Positions 51,110 through 62,400 of a DNA stretch of 64,000 bases are shown here, piece after piece; position 1 is the first letter of the stretch; each line of letters opens with the position of its first letter. The notes beneath the pieces were generated by a model that saw only the letters and a list, made by a program, of their open reading frames with translations, made no database searches and was not told the DNA's origin. The DNA is from Distichodus sexfasciatus. Taxonomy: Eukaryota > Chordata > Actinopteri > Characiformes > Distichodontidae. The stretch lies in contig JAVGVS010000181.1 in assembly GCA_032718565.1 (NCBI GenBank), positions 248,001 to 312,000 on the forward strand, written 5' to 3'. The translations under genes were made by a program, and so were the position numbers.

Positions 51110-53075
51110 CTCTCTCCTCTTCCATTTTGTCCTCCCTCAGCTCTCAGAGAAAGAGGGGTTAGATGAGGATCTCCTTTGCCAGTGGACGAAACAAAGCGTT
51201 TTTTTTTTGCCTGGGGCATCTCTGCTCCTCTGTGGATTCCCTGAACGCTGGCTGAACAAAGCTGTGGGCTTAGTAAGCGGAGGAGTGTCAACACTTTTCC
51301 AAAATTTTCTCCCCCATCACCGTAGAGCGCTGGACTCCCGACTTCTAGCACGATATGGTTCTCTTTCATTCCTCACAACAACTGGCCACAAATATCCAAA
51401 GAAAAATGCTTAAAAAAAACTTTCCCCCACAGATCTCAACAGAACAGGTTTGTATTTTCTAAACAAGCTGGAAATTCCAGAATAAGAAGAAAAACGTGGT
51501 GTACCAAAAAGAGGAAACAACCCCCAGGACAGCAGACAGTGTCACATTCAATAAAGAAAACCTGGATAGGACGACGACATCTGGAGAGGAGGAGATGGAG
51601 GAAGAGGAGGAGGAGGAGGAGGAGGAGGAGGAGGAGAATGGGCGTCTGGAGAACATGGTGGAATTCCCTTCATTCCCAAACTCACGTCAGGATTTGCATG
51701 CAAACCCCAAATTCAACTCAAACACAGGAAAGATTAAAGTCACCAAAAAGATTATTTTCACTGATAATCAGTCTTCGTGTTAGAGTTTGTGAATTTCATG
51801 ATCAGTATTGCAGATGTATTTGTAAACAACCATGACTTATTTAGGATTGGAAAATCATTGAACAGCTTTATGAAAGTAGTTATTTTAAGTGCTATTTCAG
51901 CATTTTCACTTATTCATTGTGAGCAACTCATTAAAACGAAGTCTTAAATGTGGTTCAGGGAGCAAAGGGTTAAGCACTTCTTTTAACACATTCCAGCTGT
52001 TGTGTGCACTAAAAATGAGAAGGATTAGACATCAGATCAGACAAGCGTTCCACTATTTCTTTCAACTCAGTGCTTGCAAAACGTAAAAATGTCAACTCAC
52101 TTTCATTAAGTATTTCACACTGCACATGCTGTCTGAGCAGCAAACGACACACAGCATGTTACGACACACAAAACGCAAACCAAATCATCTTTCACGTTTA
52201 CCAGCCCCGTCTTCGCCCTTGTTTTTCCCCCGCCTGTACAACAGATGGCTATCACAAGCAAGAACTTAACTGGTTTCACGTGTGGATCGAGTCGGGGGGC
52301 GGGGGACACGGGCGCCAGCGCCTGCTCCAACGTAGCCTCGTCTGAGAGAACTTGTTTGAGCTTGGCCGGAGCCACGTTTACAACCGAGATAAGACAGGGA
52401 AGACCGAGAGAGAAAGCAATAAAAGATAAAGAGGCAGAATAAATTGTGGAAGTAGTTGAAAAATAGATGTAAAATTAAGCTTCGTTTTCTACACAGGAGA
52501 CGTCCAGAGAGACTTGGACCCGAGCAGACTATCAGGAGATTTCCCTATGATGACTAAGTAATTCCTGAAAAGTGCGAGCGACATGGAGCAGAAAAGAGGT
52601 GTAGCTTGTGACAAGAAAACGTGCACGGCGGCTCCCACGCCCCTGTGCACCTCGTGCCACCGTGAGGTTTCTTACCTCGTCGCCTGACTGCGGATCAGCC
52701 GTAGGAGCTCCCGTGGAATTCATGCTGGCCGAAAGTCCCGATTTCTGGACTCGTATTCCACAGTTGCGGGAAAAAAAAAGCAGGAGGAATGTAAAAAGAG
52801 GGGGAAAAGGCCAGCAGTGTAGAGGAACACCGTCCCCCTCTTCCGCTCAACTTCCTCCAGCCTCAGGGATCCGCCAGCGCCAGTGACGAGTCATGATTGG
52901 CGTGGCGGAGGATTCCGAAGGTATTCCCAGAGAGAGAGGAGTGGCATGGAGGAGAGACGAGGTTTACAGGTTTCCCGGAGCCGGCCACAGACTCCTGGCT
53001 ACGGCTCTTGTGCTGCTCATGAGCTCACATGTGTGCACTCCCACACACACAGCCACACTGTGAGGGAGTGAACGC

Positions 53076-53107
<32 letters not shown>

Positions 53108-55197
53108 GGGAGGGAGGGAGAAGGACCTCCCCAGGGCCTCACTGCTGCGGGGGGGTTGAGCAGGCAGTTGTGTGTAGGAGTGAGTGTGTGTGTGTGTGTG
53201 TGTGTGTGTAAGTGAAGAGATTCATTCATTGCCTGCTGTCACAATTCAGACTGTCAGTAGGCCTGCCACAGTCCTCTACCTCTGTTCACTCACCAACTTT
53301 CTATCTCTCCCTCTCTAGGGTTGTCAATCTTTCTCTCACCGTCATTGTCTCCGTCTCTCCTTGTAATTCTCCCTCTCTTTCTGTCGCTCGTCCTCCACAT
53401 CTCTCTCCCACATACATACTGTATACATACACAAAGATAAAACATCCGAACTGAATGTTCTCCCTCTTTCTCTTCCTCTCAGCTTTGGCGCTTGGTCAAC
53501 TAACCCCCGCCACCACCCAGCTCTGGCCAGCCTGCATCTTATTAAAGCAACGCCAGCACAACGGGCAGCGGCTGAGCTCCGCTACAACACATTTCAACAG
53601 ACACCCACTTACTCCTGCACTCCTTTTCGCTCAAAGAAGCTGGCATCGTGCCAGTACAGCTCCCTTCCTTTCTCTCTCTGTCCTCACACACACACACACA
53701 CACACACACCCCCTCTCTCGGAGGCCCTGTTAAGTAGATTATGGGGCCCTCCTGGCACTGATGCTGTGTAACAGACTTAATTACTGGCATACTTCATTCT
53801 GTTAGACTACTCTTCATTAAACTCCGTGTCAGGGCCCATTACATAAGCACAAGTCTGATGTCTCTTGGAGGATATCAATAACACTCCTTTAAGTCTCCGG
53901 ACGGTCAACAATAACTCCAAATAAGACAAGCACAGCAGCTATTATCTTTAGCTTAAACAGGAAAGCAACACTTCAAGTTTGGAGCTCTTATGAATTTGAA
54001 GCTTAATCGTATACACAAGCTCACCAGCTCCCTCTAGTGCAAACATCCCACAGCACCCTCTCACACATCCATAACACATGCCCTCTATTCTACTTCCCTA
54101 GTCCTAGAACAAGGAGACAGGAAAAAGGGAAGTCATACTTTTTTGCTACTGAATCGTCATTGGAACAGTCAAAGTTTTGTTGTAACACTTTTAATGTTGA
54201 GATGACACTGCATTGTCTCGGTTTGTTCACTGCTGATTTGGTCCACAAACATATCACGTTAAAATAAGTAGAGATGGTGGTGATCCGATATGTGGATCAG
54301 TGTCTGTCCAAAGCTGGATTGGGAATCGCTAGCAATATTCTATATGCAACATTTAGTATGCAATTTGACAAGTCCCAGAACCGTGGAACATTTATCATTT
54401 TATCTCATATCAAAATATTTGTATTTATTTCTCACTATTACGCAGGTAAAAAAAAAAACAAGTGTAAGATGCATGCATGTGGTGCAAATGTCATCCTTTT
54501 ATGATTCATTAATGAGATAACCCATTTTTACAAATTTGTGGGCCTACACTAATTAAGTAGACACTTGAGTGATTAACAAGTGACATGAAAGTGTAAACTA
54601 TTCTGAATGTAATGACATACAATAATTTGTAACCACCTCTCTACATTCTTTTTTACTCCATTGGCACTGTCAGCACTTTGGTTTGCCACCATCATCCAAT
54701 ACGTGGACAGAAAATAAACAAAGAACAACTTTCATGAGCAGGACAAACTCCTACAGCAAATCAATGTGAGCAATGAAGAATGTAGGCATCAAAAAAGCCA
54801 ATTGTTTGGTTTACACTAAGACATCTACTGTATTTTTAAATGAATTAAAAAGGGAGTCTGGCTGATTGATATATACTTCCATGTGTCATTGTAACTCTTG
54901 TCATGTGTTTTAATTACAGACTAGAGCTGTTCCCACACTGCAATCAGTATTATGCAGCCCAAATCCACAGAGCTACAGGCAAACCCAACATGTTTATTCA
55001 AGAGGGTAGAGAGAGAGAGCAAGAGAAAGAGGGAGAGGAAAAGGGGGAGGGAGGGAGGGAGAGAGAGCGAGAGAAAAGACATGCACACAGTTGCACACAA
55101 GTCTGTGAAATCACAGCAGAAATCATCCCTAGAGATTGTTTCGTATTTCTGGTACTACCCCAGCGTGTTTGCTAACCCTGTGCTGTCAATCAGCACA

Positions 55198-55228
<31 letters not shown>

Positions 55229-56391
55229 GATGAGAAGACTGCTGCAGGTAGGCTACACATACACACAAAAAGGAAGGAATGGGACATTTTTTTTACCACT
55301 AAAAACTCCATAAGCAGTAAGGCTGGTTAAATGAGTGATTGTCACTGTGAACACAGTGCACCGCAACGAAACAAGCCCTTTGCATTTTACCCATCTCTGA
55401 AAGAGCAGTGGGCAGCTGACACGGGAAGTGCCTGGGGAGCAGTGCCATTACTCTAGCAACTGTGTGTGTGTGCGCGCATCGCCAGGTGTAGATGGTTGTG
55501 AGCATGCAGTTCTCCCCAAACATTAGTATTGTAGCTTTGGTTTTATTTACATCTAGTCAATATGGGACTCAAAGGAAGGTCCTCACAATAAACCAAGATG
55601 TGTGTGTGTGTTTTAAGCCTTTTGGTTGATACTTTAAAATTCACCCCACAGATTGCAATTACAACTTGGCAAAACTGCTCCTCTGTCAAAGGCAAATTAC
55701 CCAATAAGCACTGAAATGGGCTTTGCGGGTGTGTGAAGCAATAGCGGCTTTGTAATAAAAGACACTGACTTCCTCGAACTGTTCCACTTTAAAAAAAAAG
55801 TCATTTCCACCGCCACATCATCCCATACCTCAGTGATTCGAGCTCTGCTACATTCTCCCCCTTGCTCTTAATGTGTTTTTGTACCAACCATTCATTGACT
55901 TGTCCTTTACCACAACATCTTACTGCTGCTTTAAACTGGTTGTGGAGTGCAGCAGTTATGAGAGCGAAAGACAGATACAAAAACAAGTGATGTCTTAAAG
56001 GCAAACTGCCACTCATCAGACGACCCGCACTCGTCTTTTTCATTCTTTTCTGTCGTTTATTTTTCTCATGGGAACCCCTTCATTTTCTTCAATCAAGAAT
56101 ACATAGGGTTTGAGACTTGAAAGCTCCCTGTTGTCACTCGACAGTTGACACGCTCCACCTCAGGTCACCTGACTGAAAACACATCTCAATCTGTGTCGAC
56201 TCACACGTCTTTTTCTTGCTTTTAACATCCCTCATTTTTCTGTTTCAGAGGCCAATCAGGTTCTCACAAATACCTAAAAACCGGCTGATACAAAAATATG
56301 TACAGCTGGCAGACCTACAAGACCCTCAAGCCCCTTTAGCCCTGTAACCAGACTGCAAGATCTTTATCTCATCAACAGCTCTCCAAGTCAG

Positions 56392-56429
<38 letters not shown>

Positions 56430-59400
56430 GCACGCAAACACACTAGAGAACCATAACTGCTATGCACAATTACTTTCACAATATGGCTTTACAGCCTCTT
56501 CAGTGGACTGGAGGTCATCTGTGCATGATTGGAGTGAACTCAAGCGGGTCTGGTAAAGTTGATTCAAATAACCCTGAATGCAATTTAACAGAAAGCAGTA
56601 CTCGGTGTTTCAGTGTGGAAAAAGTGCCTGAAGGTGCAAAAACGCCTGAAGCCACGTGTTAATATTCATGGGGGGGCATAAATGGTCTCTAGAGGAATCT
56701 GGCAGTTGAGTTACATACAACAATAACAACCACCACGGTTACAGGCGACAATAACCTATTAAAATCCCTGCTGAGCGGGAGACAGCGTTCTACCCAAAGC
56801 CAAGTCACCTCAGGTTAAAAGGGGGAACTGTCGCTATAGAGGCTAAAATGTCTAAATGGGAATACAAGAAAAATGTGGTTTTATGCGTAATACTCATTTA
56901 AAGTAAGTCATAAAGGCCTTTTTTACCTTTAATACAATTTTAAGAATGTAGAATTCAATAAAAGAGCCTGAGCTTGAACGATAAATCTTCCTGACGATAT
57001 TATCGCTTGATATGAGCTCCACTTTGACAAGTAAATCTGAAAATGTCATAGCGATGTTATACTGTTATATACATGTTATATATTGAAATCAAAATACAAT
57101 CACGCATCACACCAGTTTGTGACTCAGACACACAGAAAACAGACAATGTACTACATTTAGTGCCCTCCGTCACAAGAAAAAGTCTGATGCTTGGGGCTAA
57201 CGGCTAAAACTATTACTAAAGATACTGGAAAATATTATATGAAGTCACTCACACACCTTCATAAACTAACTTCAAAACCTTGTTCAGATTCTCATTCATG
57301 GCTGGCATAAAGCAAACATTAGCTCAAATTTAAGCTTCAGTATTTCACTCCCGCAGTCATTTTAAATGAGTTTCGAAATTGTTAAAACAATAAAATGTTT
57401 AGTCCTGCAATAAGACAATACCTTTTCTGAAAATTAATTTCTGGATCTGCAAAGACAGGAGTCTGCTCATCCTGCACATTCAGCATCCTCCATATCTATC
57501 CGGGAGCGTTTGCCAAGTTTGTGGCTCAAAGCTCTTAGTCTAACGAGGCCGATAATGAGATCGCGGCCAATGGCCTGTGACAGACATAAATCACCACGGC
57601 GACGGGCAGGGGTGGCACCGGTGGGATTGGTTGATCTTGTTGTGTTAAGCATTCTGGGGAGGGGTTTAAATGCCAAGCTTTATGTCAGCATTCCTTCCCT
57701 GACATTATGGGAAGCAGAGCGCCCAGTGTCCTTTAAGTGGGTTGGAACCATTATGAATCATAATCAAACCTTCATACAGCAGAGCATTCTTTTCTTGCTT
57801 TTAATCAGCATTTTGTTCAACCCTCTTCCAGTTTTAACCATGTCCAGCCCTTAGCCAAAACCTCTTGGAAATAGGAAATAAAATCTTAGTAGAATCACAC
57901 ATGCCTCATTCAATACATTTAAAACACATTTAACTAGCACGTATATTTATAAGTTGAACGAAACATGAAACTCCCCAGTTTGTGAAAATCTCATCCCTCC
58001 ACAAGTCAAAGAAAAGCTCCAACACTGGACCTTGATATGACTGAGGTTTTAAATGCAAACCGCCACTCATACTAAATATACACAACTCATATCCTGTAAA
58101 GTTTACCTGCTGTCCATTTTCTCATGTGAAAGGTGAAAACAGTTGCAAAAGTGTAATATCATGATTTGAGATTTGCCAGTAACACAAACTGTTATTGTTT
58201 GCTGTCAAAGATTCTAAAAATGATACTGTCCAAAAATATTCATACCTTCCCATGGAAAACGATAAAGTAAAAACTGGCCTCGGTTCAGAATAAGTGCTGT
58301 CAGCACGGCAAAAAGAGTGGACCCTGAGGCATTTGACTGATGGGGACATTACAGCCAAAGGGAAAAGAGCCTGGTAAAGTAGAGGGATAATGAGATTTGG
58401 TGTCAGCATGTAGTCAGACAAAACACACCACACAGCAGGGGGGGTAATTTCCATACACACCGAATGCCTGAACTCTGTAGTGAGTTGATCATAATCATTG
58501 TAGGTGCTTTTAGCCCCAATTAGTCACAACATCAATACACATTTGAAGGAAAGAAATATAAATCTCAATTGAGGGTTAGAATGTGAGTAAATTATATGTA
58601 TTTGGATGACATCAGCTTACTAAGGCAAAGTCTCTCACCCATGAAAAAGGCTTACTAAATGCTACTGGAACAGTTGGAAATGATTCTCTGTCTACTTCAC
58701 TATTCAACACTTTATCACAACTATTTTCAGATTTACCAAAGCAAAGGTATGGAAGCGTAATGCGTTCACTTGAGAAAAAATAATTCTGCTCTGTTTTTCC
58801 GAATTTACGAGATAGTTTTCATTTTAAAAAAAAAGTTCTGTTTTTCTGAATTAACGAGATACAGTTTTCATGTTAAAAAAAAAAAAAAGTTCGGTTTTTC
58901 TAAATTAACGAGATACAGTTTTCATGTCAAAAAACCAAAACAAAAACAAAAAAAACCAAAACAAAACACTGCAATGTCCTGCAGATCAGAATGGGTTTCC
59001 GTCTTGAGGTGCCTGCGTAAAGTCGACAAACTAATAACAATGCCATCTATGTTACTTAATGCTGCAGGTACAAAGCCAACATAGTCTATTCTATTTATTG
59101 CACTTAGGTTTTTTATCTGAGTAATTTTATTTAAGCTTTAACTATATTTTTGGGTACTATTCTTTATTGTTCTGTTCTTCTGTCTTGTGAATTGTGCAGT
59201 CGTGATGTGAGCAATTTCCTCCGGGATGAATAAAGTTTTTGATTCTGAAGTATTTCCCAGTGTCTCAAACCCAAACCAAAATCAAACTGGATTAATCTAA
59301 GGTGTAAAATTATTGCAGTGAAATCGAGCTCTAAAGTAGGCCAAATGAGAGCTTTTGAGGTTTTTTTTTTTTTTTTTTTTACATGAAAACTGTATCTCGT

Positions 59401-62400
59401 TAATTCAAAAAAACAGAACTTTTTTTTTTTTTTTTCGTAAATTCGGGAAAAAAAGAGCAGAATTTTTTTTTCTCAAGTGAACGCATTACGCTTCCGTACA
59501 AAGGAAATACCATCTAGTCAAAAAACTATTTACAAGGAGAACTTTGGCTCAGAGTGCAGAACATCCCTTTAACAGCCGAGTTAAGTACTAATGAAGAGGG
59601 CTGCAAATTAAAACCATGACTCCTTCACATGCATATGCAACCTTCAAATCTTAACCTCATTCAACTCCGAAATCTACTAAACACAAGCATCTACATTCAC
59701 AGCACAGTAACACTTACAAACACTGAATTTTTCATCTTTTTGCAATGAAGTAGCACCAGCTTATGTACCGAAAGAAACCAGTTGTTTGTGTAAAATGTTA
59801 CATCAGAGAACTTCAGAGTCTTAACATTTGTACATAATTTGCAGCTTCAATTGTCATGTCTCCGCAACCACCAAATCAAGATTGTTAAAGCAGTCACATG
59901 GCTAGAAGCACATTCCTTCTTTACAACTCAAATAAGCCAAACACTAGGGATAATTACAAGAGTATACACAACACTATAAAAATCATACATTTTTATTCAA
60001 AACTTCAAACCACTAGCAAACCACTATGCCCGTTATAAAACAGAAATAACTTAAGTGAGTGAAACTCTTAAGAAGACCCACAACGTCTTTGTTGGGAGAC
60101 ACTTCCCCCTACTGCACATACAGAGGTACTGCATCGCTGCATATTTAATCTCATTTTGCCATCACACTGCCACCAGAAGCTGAGGGAAAAAAAAACGTCA
60201 CACTCACTGTGTTGGTAAGATCCAGACCACCCCTGCTCATGGGAGCACTACGACCAGCCGGTTGGTTTACACTGGTCGGGGAATCCAGGACACTGCAGGG
60301 CTGTTCCAGAAACTTCTGCAGCAGAACAGAAGTTTTCTGTTGCTGTCGGGGCGATGGCAGGTCTGGGCTCTGCAGGTCTCTGGCACCGGAGTCGTACTCC
60401 CAGCTCTCCCTGGCCCCTGAGAGTGCGCCTGGGTACACAAACACACACCATGAACTAATGCTTAAAAAAATTCTGTCTGAAAGTAAACTCTAGTGACGTT
60501 GCTCCCAAATAATTTGGAACCAACTCTGATTCTTATTCCTGTTGTTGGGAAACAATGACATCACTTCTTGACAAATTCTAGAGAAATTCTCTCAATACAA
60601 GAACAAAAAAAGGGAATGAGGTATTGTAAAACAAACAGTGAAGTGCACCTATTCCTGTTAAGCCCAGTCTGCCAAATCTACCTACCTAGACTGGTCTCAC
60701 TGCTGGTTGGCCACGAGGCAATGCGCTCACGGAGCTTCCTCTGGTCCGAGTTGCCAGAGGCGCGAGAGAGCTGGCTCTCCTCCTGGCGGATCTCACTGAC
60801 CAGCTGCATGCGACAGCGAGTGAAGTCCTCGAACGAGATCAATCCTTGCTCGTCAGCCCCGAGCTGGCACATGATCTCCGCCACAGAGTCTTCCATGTTC
60901 AGCTGCCGGCACACCATCAGCAGGTCGTTCCTTTAAAAAAGAGAAATCAAAATTAAAGCACAATTTGTGCAGTTGCAGAAAGCATTATTTTGTAAAATAC
61001 ATTCAATCACACTTCCTTTCATTCATGTCTTTCAGTAATGACAAAATGCAAATATTAGAATTAGCTGCATATGCCATAGATGATCTTAGTAAATAAAAAT
61101 GTGTAAATTTAATCTAAAAGGTGCAACATTTCCAGAATGTTAAAGTATGTTTCGCAACTGCCACCGGAGAAACCAAACTTCCAAAATGTTTCTCACAAGG
61201 TTAACCACAAAAAAGTCAACACAACACAATAGACTTCAGACTATAGCTGTTTCTTAAAACAATGGATCTAAGTCAAGCCAAGCCCAAAATTCACACAATA
61301 TTAATGCTTTGTACAGCACACTGACCAAATAGTCAATACCATCTTGGACATTCTATAAAAGGGAAATCCATCAAGCGCTGTTTGATCTTTCTGGCAGTTT
61401 TCCCATAGCAGCCATGTTTGACCTGATGTGAGTTGTGAGATGTGATGTTTAGCTGAGGTTAAGTGTCTATCACCTAGGTGTCAATACAAGCCAAACAGTT
61501 TTTCACACTCAATTTTGGCAACTTCACTTGGGTGCAAAACAGCAATTAACACCAACTTTGCTAAAATTCACAGAGGGAGTTAAAGAGCAAAGGGCAGATC
61601 CAGCCCACAGTGTGGACCCAGCCCATTGTGTACACACCAGAAAGAGTGATTGGGATAAAAGGTGCCCTACAAAAGGCAAGGATATAAAGGCTGTCAGGAT
61701 CTGTAGTACATTTGATAAAAGAATATCAAAAATATTACACTGATAACATTGAAATGCAATTGTCCACTGTATCACTCTTTCTGTGACAGAGAATCTTAAT
61801 TCTTGTTAAGTAAATTGTCTCTCGTGCAGAATAAGAACGGCAACACATGGTCTTTCAAGCTGCATGTTCATGTTTTACGATTTCAGGTCTATTTGGATCC
61901 AGCATTGCAGACACTGTGTTTGATGTTGCTCAGGGCCTGAGCAGTGCTGCTGTAGAACCCACGCAAACCTGCTTTGATCAGGCAGAGGTAAACACATCAG
62001 TCACAGTGGTTTGGAGCATCAGTGTAAATCTCAATCTCTCTGAAAACCGCTCTGGAAAACTGCAGTTTTAATTCTATCATTCATGGATGTATATTATGGG
62101 GGTTAGAGTATAACCCCCACCCCATCCCAACACATATTTAGTGCAAAAAAGAGTGAACATGTTAATTAAATCAAACTGTGACAGGATTGGCAATAATTTA
62201 CAGCATTTAACAGATGCTCATATTCTGAGGGATTGGCACGCATGTCCTCATTTCAGGGACAGTCTCCCTCTAGCAACTTGGAGTTAAGGGTCTTGCTCAG
62301 AGAACCATTTTTTAAAATACTTCCAGGTTTGTTAATATGAATGAATAAACTGGCTTTAATAATGATTCCCACTAATACACTGATTCATTGATCGAGTCCA

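Larger units (their letters stand above)
58748..59498. mobile_element. foldback DNA element with 6-bp target duplication and internal LINE end
   Basis: It starts TATGGAAGCGTAATGCGTTC and ends GAACGCATTACGCTTCCGTA. The arms (58748-58935 and about 59375-59498) also share GAATTAACGAGATACAGTTTTC, repeated two to three times in the left arm. CAAAGG flanks both sides (58742-58747 and 59499-59504). The middle contains a LINE 3' end. No transposase. Superfamily not assigned. Confidence 0.75.
32008..60207 (-). other. mcc intron 3 (28 kb) of the long isoform, containing the short-isoform first exon
   Basis: The intron separates the EF-hand exons from the shared body. It includes the alternative first exon and promoter (52676-52960), two complete copies of one hAT MITE, foldback elements at 40.27-40.78 and 58.75-59.50 kb, SINEs at 49.8 and 55.3 kb, and many microsatellites. 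Unique tracts include 34870-35400, 45110-45600, 49230-49810 and 50390-50880. 42000-43090, 46340-48100, 51840-52500, 53720-54900 and 55470-57470 show no definite feature beyond short simple repeats (for example CT at 56393-56425). No second gene was found, including any retrogene such as the kinase nested in mammalian MCC. Confidence 0.7.

Noticed and set aside
51459..51835. Poly-Glu, poly-Arg and poly-Ser open frames
   Set aside because: All come from one (GAG)n repeat read in different frames.
52070..52445. Overlapping open frames near the short-isoform exon
   Set aside because: There is no similarity to MCC or any family I recognise, and no acceptor/donor pair fits the mcc phases.
53212..53733. 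Two adjacent plus-strand open frames rich in Ser/Leu
   Set aside because: The composition comes from C/T-rich low-complexity sequence; there is no promoter or domain evidence.
32008..60207. A nested retrogene such as the TSSK kinase found inside mammalian MCC
   Set aside because: No kinase motifs (HRD, DFG) or any other long conserved frame were found in the intron.
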